A DNA stretch of 64,000 bases. Origin: Aeromonas veronii bv. veronii. GTDB taxonomy: Bacteria > Pseudomonadota > Gammaproteobacteria > Enterobacterales > Aeromonadaceae. The stretch spans positions 5,894-69,893 of the forward strand of contig NZ_CDDK01000025.1 in the NCBI RefSeq assembly GCF_000820225.1, read 5' to 3'. Below, piece after piece: positions 46,633 to 54,961 of the stretch. Position numbers and translations under genes: made by a program. The notes under the pieces were generated by a model, which saw only the letters and a list, made by a program, of their open reading frames with translations, was not told the origin of the DNA and did no database searches. Within the stretch, counting starts at the first letter, position 1, and the number at the start of each line of letters is the position of its first letter.

Positions 46633-47643
46633 CTATCCGGCTTGCTGCTCCAGCGCCGGATTGAGGTAGTAGTGGCGATTGCTCCCCTGCCCCAGCACCC
46701 CTTGCGACAGCAGATGGTGGAACACCCGATCCACCTCCTCCAGCGAGAGTGACAGCGCCTGTGCCACCGAGCGCTTGCTGCACTTGAGCTCACCGCTCAC
46801 CAGCGCACCGCGCACCTGCGCCAGCACTTCGGGGGCGGGCTCGGGGGGCATGATGGGCTCTGGCTGGGCAACCATCGCCAACGCCTCCTGCGCCTCTCTG
46901 CGAGCTTGATCCTGCTGCCAGCGCCACATCCGGCGAAAGCGGTTCTCCTCGCCGATCAGGCTGACGAAGAAGGCACCGAACACGTCGAGCAGCACCGAGA
47001 GGAAGCAGACCAGCAGGAACTGCACCTGACTGATGCTCATCCCCACCCCGTCCGCCAGACTGCTCATCAGCCCCAGCATGGAGGATTGTTCGTTGACCGG
47101 CCTGGCATCGCGCTGCTGGCGCAGCTCATCCTGCTGCAAGCGCAGCTTGGTGTTGGCGTGCTGCAACGAGGAGACGCCGCTGGAGATGCGCTCCAGCTCG
47201 ATATATTTGCGGGCTGCCTCCTCGTTGAGCTGGATCTGCCGCTCGATGCTGGCGATCTGCTCGTCGAAACGAGCCAATTCCCGTTCGTGGCGCGCCTGCT
47301 GGCTCAGTACCGTATTGGTGGCGCTGTTGATGCCGCCGATACTGCCGCCGATGGAGATGGCCGCCAGCACGCTGTAGAACAGCAACGACCAAAAAGCGCC
47401 ACTCAAATCCCGCCGCGCCTTGCGCTCGCCATACTCGTACCAGACGTAAAACTTGCCCAGTTCGAAGATGATGGCCAAGCCGCCGAACAGCCACTTCATC
47501 AGCGGGTTGTCATCGATGGAGAGGAACAGCAGCAGGGAGAAGATAATGGAGGCCAGAATGGCCAACCCGGTGAAACTGTATACCGTCGTCAGAGCAAACC
47601 ACCCCTTGGGGTAGCGCAATGTGGAGGAGTCCTGTGTGGTCAT
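46633..47643 (-). CDS. Membrane protein with periplasmic-size coiled coil and C-terminal winged helix
   Basis: A 336-residue protein of no family I recognise. Order: three hydrophobic segments at about 15-43, 49-70 and 82-105; a long charged helical region (about 108-190, e.g. HERELARFDEQIASIERQIQ) predicted as coiled coil; a fourth hydrophobic segment (203-230, QVQFLLVCFLSVLLDVFGAF); and a C-terminal domain (about 265-330) reading CSKRSVAQALSLSLEEVDRVFHHLLSQGVLG, which looks like a winged helix-turn-helix. The tail HYYLNPAL resembles a wing. A membrane-tethered sensor or regulator is possible. It is monocistronic, with a terminator downstream. Confidence 0.75.
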   Translation of the reverse strand: MTTQDSSTLRYPKGWFALTTVYSFTGLAILASIIFSLLLFLSIDDNPLMKWLFGGLAIIFELGKFYVWYEYGERKARRDLSGAFWSLLFYSVLAAISIGGSIGGINSATNTVLSQQARHERELARFDEQIASIERQIQLNEEAARKYIELERISSGVSSLQHANTKLRLQQDELRQQRDARPVNEQSSMLGLMSSLADGVGMSISQVQFLLVCFLSVLLDVFGAFFVSLIGEENRFRRMWRWQQDQARREAQEALAMVAQPEPIMPPEPAPEVLAQVRGALVSGELKCSKRSVAQALSLSLEEVDRVFHHLLSQGVLGQGSNRHYYLNPALEQQAG

Positions 47644-47898
47644 GATGAAGGGGTGTGCTGTGCAGGAAAAGTTGGCTGCCGATTATAGTCGCCAGACTCG
47701 CCCAGAGAAGGGCAAATGACTGAATTCCTTCAGATTGGCAACCAGCTGCCCAGAGTGCGACCAAAACGGACAAATCGGCAGCAGAAAAGCGATACAATCC
47801 CTCCCTGACTTGATCATGTAGTGAGATGGGGAACAGTTCCGCCCGGGTTCAGCTCCGGTCTGTACACTCATCCACCGTTGCAATTATCCGAGGCCATC

Positions 47899-48195
47899 AT
47901 GAACAGTAAGACCACTTTGCTACTCTCCCTTCTTCTGGTTACCGGCAGCGCCGCAGCGACACAGCAATATCAAGAGAGCAGTGGCTCCGAATTCTCCGTC
48001 GATGAGCTTAAATTCAACCTGGACTGGGATGACAAGCAGTTCGGCTGGACCCAGAACGACTGCCTCGACTTGGGGGTCGGCGAAACCGCCCCGGCCGACT
48101 GCAGGGCGGTCAAATTCAATCTGGAAGATGAAGAGAACCGCAACCAGCCACCGCAAACCAACCAGCTCCCTGCCAACTCGCAGAGTGGCCAATAA
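47899..48195 (+). CDS. Small secreted protein with DWDDK/CLDLG motif, copy 1
   Basis: A 98-residue precursor with a signal peptide (MNSKTTLLLSLLLVTGSAAA, cleavage near residue 20). The mature part is acidic and contains FNLDWDDKQFGWTQNDCLDL followed by GVG, ending in an asparagine/glutamine-rich tail. The core is repeated in the next gene, 20 bases downstream. I recognise no family. The two Cys (CLDLG and ADCRAVKFN) could form one disulfide. GAGGCC upstream of the ATG is a weak ribosome-binding site. Confidence 0.75.
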   Translation: MNSKTTLLLSLLLVTGSAAATQQYQESSGSEFSVDELKFNLDWDDKQFGWTQNDCLDLGVGETAPADCRAVKFNLEDEENRNQPPQTNQLPANSQSGQ

Positions 48196-48214
48196 CGACA
48201 GGAGTCCCCTTGCG

Positions 48215-48565
48215 ATGACCCAAGCCAAACACAACCCCGTTATCCAGCGTGGCGCCCTGCTGCTCTCCCTGCTGATGGCGCATGGCATCGCGGTTGCGGC
48301 ACCGCCAAGCAAAAATGGCGATAGCATCAAGATCTCCGGTGATGACATCAAGATCAATCTCGACTGGGATGACAAAGAGTACGACTGGTGGCAGGACAAC
48401 TGCCTGGATCTTGGCATTGGCGACAGCCGGATCAAACTCAACTGCGACAAGATGGATGGCAAGTACCGGGATCACTACAACCGCAGCATCCACAGCGGCA
48501 ATAACCCCGGGCAAGGTCACGACAAACAGAAAGATAAAAACAAGGGCAACGGCAAGAAGAACTGA
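48215..48565 (+). CDS. Small secreted protein with DWDDK/CLDLG motif, copy 2
   Basis: A 116-residue paralog of the preceding gene: signal peptide (QRGALLLSLLMAHGIAVAA, cleavage near residue 29), then SIKISGDDIKINLDWDDKEY, DWWQDNCLDLGIG and SRIKLNCDKMDGKYRD. Both proteins place the DWDDK, Trp, Cys-Leu-Asp-Leu-Gly and second Cys in the same order. The C-terminus differs: a Lys/Asn/Gly-rich basic tail (KDKNKGNGKKN). GGAG lies 12 bases before ATG 48215. Function is unknown; the paired arrangement suggests joint action. Confidence 0.75.
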   Translation: MTQAKHNPVIQRGALLLSLLMAHGIAVAAPPSKNGDSIKISGDDIKINLDWDDKEYDWWQDNCLDLGIGDSRIKLNCDKMDGKYRDHYNRSIHSGNNPGQGHDKQKDKNKGNGKKN

Positions 48566-48584
48566 ACGCCCTCTCCTGATGCAG

Positions 48585-48615
48585 CAGGGGCTTGATGCCC
48601 CTGTGCTGATCGTTT
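48585..48615 (+). terminator. Terminator after the secreted-protein pair
   Basis: CAGGGGC (48585-48591) pairs with GCCCCTG (48597-48603) across TTGAT, followed by TGCTGATCGTTTT. It may also slow the convergent fpr transcript. Confidence 0.55.
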
Positions 48616-49355
48616 TACCAATAATTCTCCGCACTGATATTGCCCGGCGCCCGCCGCAGATTCTTGGCCAACCCCAGCGCCAGCAAGGTCTGCTGGGTCT
48701 CTTTCACCATCTCCGGATTGCCGCAGATCAGCACCTGACTCAGCTCGGGTGAGAACTCCAACCCTACCCGCTGCTGCAACTGGCCGCTGGCAATCGCTGC
48801 CGGGATCCGCCCTGCCATTGCATCGGGCCAGGGCTCGCGGCTGACAAAGGGGACATAGCGGAAACGCGCGCCATATTGCTCGGCAAAGCTGGCGATCAAA
48901 TCCTGATAGCTCAGCTCTTCGCCTTTGCGCACCCCGTGCACCAGCACCAGATTCTCGAAACGGTTGAAGGCTTCCCCATCGGCCAGCATGGAGAGGAAGG
49001 GGCCGATGGCAGTACCGGTCGAAAGCAGCCAGAGGTCGCGCCCAGCGGGCACCTCATCCAGCGTCAGAAAGCCGGTGGCCTGGGATTGCACCAGCAATGT
49101 ATCGCCCGCTTGCAGCGAGCCGAGGGACGGAGTCAGCTCACCGCTCGGGATCTCGACCAGATAGAACTCGTGGTATGGCGCAGAGGGGGGATTGACGAAG
49201 GAGTAGGCGCGCTGAATGCGGCGATCGCCCTGCTCGAGGGCCAGCTTGGTGAATTGGCCTGCCTTGTAGGGAGCCAGCTCGGCCGCTACCCGCAGGGAGA
49301 ACAGAGTGGGTGTCCATTCGATGCGTTCGATGACGCGACCTTCTACCCAAGCCAT
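48615..49355 (-). CDS. fpr: Ferredoxin/flavodoxin--NADP+ reductase
   Basis: Fpr is an FAD enzyme that passes electrons from NADPH to flavodoxin or ferredoxin, supporting radical SAM enzymes and oxidative-stress defence. The 246 residues (248 in E. coli) contain the FAD motif RRIQRAYSFVNPPS, the NADP-binding LLSTGTAIGPFLSML and the C-terminal signature CGNPEMVKETQQ, ending ISAENYW with the terminal aromatic. GGAGGAG-like GGAGATC precedes the ATG. Confidence 0.96.
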   Translation of the reverse strand: MAWVEGRVIERIEWTPTLFSLRVAAELAPYKAGQFTKLALEQGDRRIQRAYSFVNPPSAPYHEFYLVEIPSGELTPSLGSLQAGDTLLVQSQATGFLTLDEVPAGRDLWLLSTGTAIGPFLSMLADGEAFNRFENLVLVHGVRKGEELSYQDLIASFAEQYGARFRYVPFVSREPWPDAMAGRIPAAIASGQLQQRVGLEFSPELSQVLICGNPEMVKETQQTLLALGLAKNLRRAPGNISAENYW

Positions 49356-49404
49356 AGGGATCTCCTCCAGTGGAACAGAGCTTCACTCTACCCCCGGGCC
49401 GGAA

Positions 49405-49436
49405 AATAAAAAACCCGCGCAAAAGCGCGGGTTTTC
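49405..49436. terminator. Terminator of rpsF-rpsR-rplI
   Basis: AAACCCGCGC (49411-49420) pairs with GCGCGGGTTT (49425-49434) across AAAA. On the minus strand it is followed by TTTATTTT, 20 bases after the rplI stop. Confidence 0.92.
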
Positions 49437-49456
49437 TCTGCAAAAGCGAATCGCTA

Positions 49457-49903
49457 TTACAGGGCAACAACCTGGATCTGTACGGTTGCTTTAACGTCAG
49501 CGTGCAGCTGAACAGCAACTTCGTAGTCACCGGTGTTACGCAGAACGTTGCCCATGCGGACTTCGCTCTTGGCAACGGCTACGCCGGCAGCAGTGATGGC
49601 TTCAGCCACGTCACGGGTACCGATGGAACCGAACAGCTTGCCTTCGTCGCCAGACTTGGAAGCGATAACCACGGTAGCCAGTTCGGCCAGCTTGGCAGCA
49701 CGCTCTTCAGCAGCAGCTTTGTTGGCAGCCAGTTTGGCTTCCAGCTCAGCGCGACGAGCACCGAAAGCTTCGATGTTGGCCTTGGTGGCCATAACAGCTT
49801 TGCCTTGCGGGATCAGGTAGTTACGGGCATAACCAGATTTCACGGAAACTTGGTCACCCAGACCGCCCAGTTTGGCGATTTTGTCGAGCAGGATAACTTG
49901 CAT
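49457..49903 (-). CDS. rplI: 50S ribosomal protein L9
   Basis: L9 binds domain V of 23S rRNA near the L1 stalk and helps maintain reading-frame fidelity. The 148 residues begin [30 protein letters not shown]..., with the conserved GYARNYLIP segment, then a long connecting helix rich in Ala/Glu/Lys and the C-terminal domain. Its alanine-rich, few-codon usage is typical of a highly expressed gene. It is the last gene of the operon. Confidence 0.97.
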   Translation of the reverse strand: MQVILLDKIAKLGGLGDQVSVKSGYARNYLIPQGKAVMATKANIEAFGARRAELEAKLAANKAAAEERAAKLAELATVVIASKSGDEGKLFGSIGTRDVAEAITAAGVAVAKSEVRMGNVLRNTGDYEVAVQLHADVKATVQIQVVAL

Positions 49904-49955
49904 TACCTTTCCTCTATAAATTTCGTTGAGTTAGGCTTAAGTGCCGGGCCGATTC

Positions 49956-50198
<243 letters not shown>

Positions 50199-50216
50199 CT
50201 AGTCAGTGATCCAGAA

Positions 50217-50603
50217 TTACTCTTCGGAAGCAGCTTCAGTAGCTTCTTCGCGGCGCTCGTCGTCACGACGGGTGAAGCGCTCTTCTTTGGCCTTGGCCAT
50301 CGGAGAAACTTCAGTCACGGCGTGCTTGGTGCGCATGATCATGTTGCGGATAACGGCATCGTTGAAGCGGAAGTTGGTTTCCAGCTCATCGATAACGGCT
50401 TGCTCTGCTTCTACGTTCATCAGAACGTAGTGGGCTTTGTGCAGTTTGTCGATCGGGTAAGCCAGCTGACGACGGCCCCAATCTTCCAGGCGATGAATGG
50501 TACCACCGGAGGTGGTGATGGCGCCGGTGTAACGCTCGATCATGCCGGGAACTTGCTCGCTCTGGTCCGGATGAACCATGAAGACGATTTCGTAATGACG
50601 CAT
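50217..50603 (-). CDS. rpsF: 30S ribosomal protein S6
   Basis: S6 is a ferredoxin-like protein of the 30S platform that binds with S18. The 128 residues begin [25 protein letters not shown] and carry [28 protein letters not shown]. The C-terminal tail is acidic ([10 protein letters not shown]), the region glutamylated by RimK in E. coli. It is the first gene of the operon; priB, found between rpsF and rpsR in E. coli, is absent. Confidence 0.98.
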   Translation of the reverse strand: MRHYEIVFMVHPDQSEQVPGMIERYTGAITTSGGTIHRLEDWGRRQLAYPIDKLHKAHYVLMNVEAEQAVIDELETNFRFNDAVIRNMIMRTKHAVTEVSPMAKAKEERFTRRDDERREEATEAASEE

Positions 50604-50781
50604 TTTAGCTCCTTACGGATTAATTCAGCCTCCGCCCAGGTGCAGCCAGACCTCGGAGGCAAGGAACATAAAGGTGTTTAGTCGCTGCTTTTCTAGGGCG
50701 GCGTATTGTACGAAATCACATCCCTCACTGCAACTGACTGCCTTAAATGTTTTTCCCGATGGAAATCATCAGAAACAACAA

Positions 50782-50811
50782 TTGATAATGATTATCACTT
50801 AGATCTATTCT
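50782..50811 (+). promoter_or_regulatory. mntH promoter with overlapping Fur-like box
   Basis: TGATAAT-G-ATTATCA (50783-50797) is a perfect 7-1-7 inverted repeat, the core of the classical Fur site. It overlaps a -35-like TTGATA (50782-50787), which pairs with TATTCT (50806-50811) at 18 bases. Binding would repress mntH when Fe(II) (or Mn(II) through a Mur-like Fur) is plentiful. Confidence 0.7.
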
Positions 50812-50840
50812 CTCTCTATATCCTTATGGAGGGTGATGCC

Positions 50841-52064
50841 ATGCAACCCGCACTGACGACTACGATTCCAGCCCGCAAATTCAAACTGACCCTGCTCGGG
50901 CCTGCCTTTATCGCTGCCATCGGCTATATCGACCCGGGCAACTTCGCCACCAATATTCAGGCGGGCTCTACCTTTGGCTACCAACTGCTCTGGGTGGTGG
51001 TATGGGCCAATCTGATGGCCATGCTGGTGCAGACCCTCTCGGCCAAACTTGGTATCGTCACCGGCAAGAATCTGGCGGAGCACATCCGCGACCGACTGCC
51101 AAAACCGGCGGTCTGGGCCTACTGGGTGCAGGCAGAGATCATCGCCATGGCCACCGATCTCGCCGAATTTATCGGCGCCGCAGTCGGCTTCAAGCTGCTG
51201 CTTGGCGTGACCTTGCTTGAAGGAGCCTGTATCACCGCCGTAGTGACCTGGGGGATCCTGATGTTGCAATCCCGTGGTCAGAAACCGCTGGAGTTCGTGG
51301 TCGGTGGCCTGTTGCTGTTCGTCGCGGCGGCCTATATCGTCGAGCTGATCTTCTCCCGCCCCCATCTGCCCAGCCTGCTGGAGGGCGCCCTCTTCCCCGG
51401 TCTGCCCAATAGCGATGCCGTCTATCTGGCCGCCGGTGTGCTCGGTGCCACAGTGATGCCCCACGTTATCTATCTGCACTCGGCACTGACCCAGCACACA
51501 CAGGATCAGGGCTCGGTCAGCCAGCGGCTGCACACCACCCGGATCGATGTGGCGATTGCCATGACCATCGCCGGCTTCGTCAATCTGGCGATGATGGCGA
51601 TGGCGGCAGCCGCGTTCCACAGCTCGGGCCACCAGCAGGTAGCGGAGCTGGAATCCGCCTACCAGACCCTCACTCCACTGCTGGGTCAGGCGGCAGCCAC
51701 CCTGTTTGGCCTCTCGCTGGTCGCCTCCGGTATCAGCTCTACCGTGGTGGGCACCCTGGCCGGGCAAGTGGTGATGCAGGGCTTTGTCCGCTTTACCATC
51801 CCGCTCTGGCTGCGTCGCGCCATCACCATGGCTCCCGCCTTCGTGGTAATCGCCATGGGGCTCAACACCACCGAAATTCTGGTGTTGAGTCAGGTGATCC
51901 TGAGCTTTGGCATCGCGCTGGCCCTGATCCCGCTGTTGATGCTGACCGGCGATCGGGCACTGATGGGGCAACATCGCAACCATCCGGTCACACAAGCCAT
52001 CGGCCGCCTTATCGTTGCGCTGGTGATCGGGCTCAACGCCTATCTGCTGGTCGCCATGATCTAG
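50841..52064 (+). CDS. mntH: Mn(II)/Fe(II) NRAMP transporter MntH
   Basis: MntH is a proton-coupled divalent metal importer of the inner membrane. The 407-residue product has eleven hydrophobic segments, the helix-1 metal-site motif [16 protein letters not shown] (DPGN) and the helix-6 motif [14 protein letters not shown] (MPH). ATG 50841 follows GGAGGGTG by eight bases. The Fur-type palindrome upstream links it to metal limitation. In oxidative stress, Mn import protects Fe-dependent enzymes. Confidence 0.95.
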   Translation: MQPALTTTIPARKFKLTLLGPAFIAAIGYIDPGNFATNIQAGSTFGYQLLWVVVWANLMAMLVQTLSAKLGIVTGKNLAEHIRDRLPKPAVWAYWVQAEIIAMATDLAEFIGAAVGFKLLLGVTLLEGACITAVVTWGILMLQSRGQKPLEFVVGGLLLFVAAAYIVELIFSRPHLPSLLEGALFPGLPNSDAVYLAAGVLGATVMPHVIYLHSALTQHTQDQGSVSQRLHTTRIDVAIAMTIAGFVNLAMMAMAAAAFHSSGHQQVAELESAYQTLTPLLGQAAATLFGLSLVASGISSTVVGTLAGQVVMQGFVRFTIPLWLRRAITMAPAFVVIAMGLNTTEILVLSQVILSFGIALALIPLLMLTGDRALMGQHRNHPVTQAIGRLIVALVIGLNAYLLVAMI

Positions 52065-52175
52065 CGAACCGTAAAACCGAGAAGAGGGGCTCATTAACTC
52101 TGGTTAATGAGCCTCTTCGCACTTTGGCGTATGCTGCCGCTTTCTTTTCTCATTTATCGTTGCGGGAGCCTTGCC

Positions 52176-53033
52176 ATGGAACATACCCGAGTCAGCTTCG
52201 TGCTGGGCCATCATCAGGAGCAGGCCAGCGTGGTCTGCTGCCAGCGTGGCGACACCACACTGCTGGTCACCGACCTCACCCCCTTTCATCCCCAGAGCCA
52301 CCTCTGGCCCGATCAGCCGGGGGACGTGGGCCATGCTCGCTGGGAAGGGGGCGAAGCCGCCATTGGCCCTTGCCGGATGGGGGCTATCAGCCCGGATGGC
52401 GAGCTATTTGTCGATACTGCGATTCCGGTAAAACGGGGAGCTGAAGGGTGGCGTTTCGTGGTGGTGCATCCGCTGACCGGAGACCACACGCTAGCCGTTG
52501 GCAGCCAGGTCGAATTGCAAGTAGATAGGGCTGCCCGCCACGCCCTGAGTCTGGGCCATAGCGGCTGCCATCTGGCGGCGCTCGCTCTCAACCGGGCTCT
52601 CATCCCCTACTGGCGCAAGGAGGTAAGCGAGCGTGATGCACTGGGCCAGCCCGACTTCGACCGCCTGGCTATTCAAAGCTCTCGGGTCGAGCCTTGTGGA
52701 TCGCGGGAGCAGTACCGCATCGGCAAGAGCCTGCGCAAGAAAGGGGTCAACAGCGAGGCGCTGCTACCAGATTTGGCGCTGATTGAAGAGAAGGTCAACC
52801 AGCAGCTGGCCGACTGGATCGCAGCCGGAGGCGAGATCCGCCGTAGCCGCGCTGGCGAGGCGATCATCGATTCCCGTTACTGGCACTGCACGCTGGAAGG
52901 CCAGGAGGTGACCATTCCCTGTGGTGGCACCCATGTCGCCTCGCTCGCCGAGTTGGGAGAGGTCAAGGTAGAGCTCACTCAAGTGGAAGAGGGCTTTGCA
53001 ATGCTGACCCGGGTCACGCCAACCGGCGCCTGA
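52176..53033 (+). CDS. Alanyl-tRNA editing (AlaX-like) protein
   Basis: A 285-residue stand-alone homolog of the alanyl/threonyl-tRNA synthetase editing domain, expected to hydrolyse mischarged Ser- or Gly-tRNA(Ala). It has the two zinc-site motifs of the family: RHALSLGHSGCHLAALAL (H-x-x-x-H-like) at about 130-147 and CGGTHVASLAELG (C-x-x-x-H) at about 251-263. The N-terminal part is a beta-barrel-like domain. ATG 52176 follows GGGAG by nine bases; the longer reading to 52107 is unlikely. It starts 111 bases after mntH. Confidence 0.85.
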   Translation: MEHTRVSFVLGHHQEQASVVCCQRGDTTLLVTDLTPFHPQSHLWPDQPGDVGHARWEGGEAAIGPCRMGAISPDGELFVDTAIPVKRGAEGWRFVVVHPLTGDHTLAVGSQVELQVDRAARHALSLGHSGCHLAALALNRALIPYWRKEVSERDALGQPDFDRLAIQSSRVEPCGSREQYRIGKSLRKKGVNSEALLPDLALIEEKVNQQLADWIAAGGEIRRSRAGEAIIDSRYWHCTLEGQEVTIPCGGTHVASLAELGEVKVELTQVEEGFAMLTRVTPTGA

Positions 53034-53076
53034 GTCGCAGACTTGACCACTCAGGGCTAACGCCCAAGTTGGCAAT

Positions 53077-53150
53077 AGAGAAGTATCGCAAATGAGGGGG
53101 CATCATCGTGCCCCTCAACGTCAGTCATGACGGGCCGATGCTTCTCTTTT
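53077..53150 (+). ncRNA. Three-way-junction RNA element upstream of the PACE gene
   Basis: An outer stem GAGAAGTATCG (53078-53088) / CGATGCTTCTC (53136-53146; one G-U) encloses two hairpins: GAGGGG-CA (53094-53102) with TG-CCCCTC (53109-53116), one bulged G, and CGTCA (53119-53123) with TGACG (53128-53132). TTTT follows. It could be an elaborate terminator of the upstream gene, a small RNA, or a regulatory leader of the exporter gene that begins 48 bases later. No known riboswitch class was recognised. Confidence 0.4.
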
Positions 53151-53172
53151 AACCACTCCCTGATTAGAATGC

Positions 53173-53188
53173 GCCTCCCACAGGAGGC
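53173..53188 (+). promoter_or_regulatory. Hairpin that sequesters the PACE ribosome-binding site
   Basis: GCCTCC (53173-53178) pairs with GGAGGC (53183-53188) across CACA. The right arm is the Shine-Dalgarno GGAGG, ten bases before the ATG at 53198. Closed, it would block initiation. A -10-like TAGAAT lies at 53165-53170; if used, the transcript start would be inside or just after the left arm. Confidence 0.5.
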
Positions 53189-53197
53189 ACATCACCC

Positions 53198-53641
53198 ATG
53201 AGTAGTACCCAACTACGCACCACCCCGGATCGACTTCGTTATCTGGTTCTCTACGAAGGCATCGGGCTGGCACTGGTCGCACCGCTGATCAGCCAGCTGT
53301 TCGGTCAGGGCGTCGCCGAGGTCGGTTCGCTGGCCATCTTCTTCTCCATCGTCGCCACCGCCTGGACCTATGGCTGGAACCTGTTGTTTGACAAGGGGTT
53401 ACTCAAACTTTGCGGGCGCACCACCAAGCGACCACTGGACCGCTTCCTGCACGCGTTTGGCTATGAGGCGAGCTTTATGATGCTCTCCCTCCCCTGCGTC
53501 ATGTTCTGGCTCGATTTGGGAGTGTGGGACGCCCTGATGCTGGATCTCGGCTTCGTCGCCTTCTACCTCGTCTACATCATGGTCTTTACCTGGGCCTATG
53601 AGCGGATCTGGCCGCTGCCATCCAACCCGCAGACGGCATAA
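53198..53641 (+). CDS. PACE family biocide/multidrug efflux transporter
   Basis: PACE proteins (prototype AceI of Acinetobacter) are four-helix inner-membrane H+ antiporters that export chlorhexidine and related biocides; short-chain diamines are natural substrates. The 147-residue protein has two tandem bacterial transmembrane pairs. The first repeat reads RLRYLVLYEGIGLALVAPLI, with the essential helix-1 glutamate as E20 (YEG), and the second repeat RFLHAFGYEASFMMLSLPCV, with a second Glu (YEA). Four hydrophobic segments are visible (about 15-35, 45-63, 82-100, 108-130). Its leader is strongly structured. Confidence 0.88.
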   Translation: MSSTQLRTTPDRLRYLVLYEGIGLALVAPLISQLFGQGVAEVGSLAIFFSIVATAWTYGWNLLFDKGLLKLCGRTTKRPLDRFLHAFGYEASFMMLSLPCVMFWLDLGVWDALMLDLGFVAFYLVYIMVFTWAYERIWPLPSNPQTA

Positions 53642-53710
53642 GGCCTCAGCCGCAACGAGGCTGACAGAAGGAAAAATCAGGAAGGACTAATAGAAAGGAT
53701 GGGAGAATCC

Positions 53711-53748
53711 CATAAAAACAATGCCAGTCAGCAAGCTGACTGGCATTG
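53711..53748 (-). terminator. Rho-independent terminator of hupA
   Basis: CAATGCCAGTCAG (53719-53731) pairs with CTGACTGGCATTG (53736-53748) across CAAG. On the minus strand it is followed by TTTTTATGGG. It lies 20 bases past the hupA stop. Confidence 0.92.
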
Positions 53749-53768
53749 GACAAAACAGACTTTCGGAC

Positions 53769-54041
53769 TTACTTGACAGCGTCTTTCAGAGCCTTGCCAG
53801 CCACAAATGAAGGCACGTTGGCAGCAGCAATCTGGATCTCTTTACCAGTTTGCGGGTTACGACCGGTGCGGCCTGCGCGGTGGGTGACCTTGAAGGTGCC
53901 AAAACCGACCAGTTGCACAGCATCGCCTTCTTTCAAGCTCTGGGTAATACCATTGATGATCTCTTCCAGAGCCACTTTGGCCTGAGCTTTGCTCAGATCT
54001 GCTTTGGCGGCAATCGCATCGACAAGTTGAGCTTTGTTCAT
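53769..54041 (-). CDS. hupA: DNA-binding protein HU-alpha
   Basis: HU is the abundant nucleoid protein that bends and constrains DNA. The 90-residue product begins [20 protein letters not shown]; the arm segment [21 protein letters not shown] holds the intercalating proline. It is closer to HupA than HupB (AKVALEE..., [21 protein letters not shown]). The ATG at 54041 follows AAAGGAAA; an upstream codon at 54065 is unlikely. Confidence 0.95.
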   Translation of the reverse strand: MNKAQLVDAIAAKADLSKAQAKVALEEIINGITQSLKEGDAVQLVGFGTFKVTHRAGRTGRNPQTGKEIQIAAANVPSFVAGKALKDAVK

Positions 54042-54378
54042 AACATTTCCTTTATGATCGGGCATTTAGCGCTGGGTCACTCTATGCAAAAAAAAACTCA
54101 CAGGCAAAGCCTTTATCGAGCCGAACGCGTCAAACGCTGGGGTTTTCATCAAGATCTGCGGAAATAGTCACATTCCACACGCGAAAAACCGTGAGCAGGC
54201 CTGAAACCTGCTAGCACGCAGACACGATCCGCTGACTATTTCTTCGCCACTTAACATTATCCCCCCATGGCTATTGACGCTTGCCCAGATTTTCCCTAGT
54301 TATAGGTTGTGTCACTGCTCAAACGGCTCGGAATACCGAACAATCGGCCAGCCTTTGCCCCACGGAGGGATAGGGATT
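54042..54378. promoter_or_regulatory. hupA-rsd divergent intergenic region
   Basis: A 337-base gap with promoters for both genes. For rsd, TTGACG (54274-54279) and TAGTTA (54297-54302) are spaced by 17 bases. A hairpin GCAGG/CCTGC lies at about 54194-54210. A run of nine A's at 54090-54098 (poly-T on the hupA strand) is in the hupA leader. No gene is seen. Confidence 0.5.
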
Positions 54379-54861
54379 ATGTTGACGAAACTGGAACAGA
54401 CCAAGCAGGCGCTGGCAGGCAAGCATAAGGCTATCGACGACTGGCTGGATGCAAGGCAAGCGCTGCTGGTCGGATACATGCAGCTGGCAGGCCTCACTCC
54501 GGCGCGGACCAAGCAACGCAGCCTGCCCAAAACAGAAGAGCTGCATCAGTTTTGCGACCGCTTGGTCGACTATGTCAGTGCAGGCCATTTCGAGATCTAC
54601 CACCACGTCGTCACCGCCTTCGAGCAAGCCAGCGGCGAAACACTGGAGCTGGCCAAGCGCATCTATCCCCATATTCGTAACAGCACTGAATTCGCCCTCG
54701 AGTTCAACGACAAATACAGTGATGCCGACGAGGCCCAATTGCTGCTACTGGATGATGATCTCAACGAGTTGGGCCCAGTTCTGGAAGAGCGGTTCAAACA
54801 GGAAGACCGCCTGGTCAAGGCGCTTCATGTGGTGGAATCCTTGAGTACCCAGCAAGCCTGA
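54379..54861 (+). CDS. rsd: Regulator of sigma D (Rsd/AlgQ family)
   Basis: Rsd is an anti-sigma factor that binds sigma-70 region 4 and sequesters RpoD in stationary phase; its target gene rpoD is at 8678 in this window. The 160-residue helical protein starts MLTKLEQTKQALAGKHKAIDDWLDAR and contains QALLVGYMQLAGL and LHQFCDRLVDYVSAGHFEIYHHV, matching E. coli Rsd (HLLVAYYNLVGI, FCQSLVDYLSAGHFSIYE). ATG 54379 follows GGAGGGAT. A promoter with TTGACG/TAGTTA is about 75 bases upstream. Confidence 0.93.
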   Translation: MLTKLEQTKQALAGKHKAIDDWLDARQALLVGYMQLAGLTPARTKQRSLPKTEELHQFCDRLVDYVSAGHFEIYHHVVTAFEQASGETLELAKRIYPHIRNSTEFALEFNDKYSDADEAQLLLLDDDLNELGPVLEERFKQEDRLVKALHVVESLSTQQA

Positions 54862-54961
54862 ATGCCATTTTCGGAGCAAGTTCAAGATACTGGCAACCAG
54901 GGTGGATTACACTCAGAGCAATGACCCTAGCGTCCACACTTATTGCATACAGGAGATGAGC

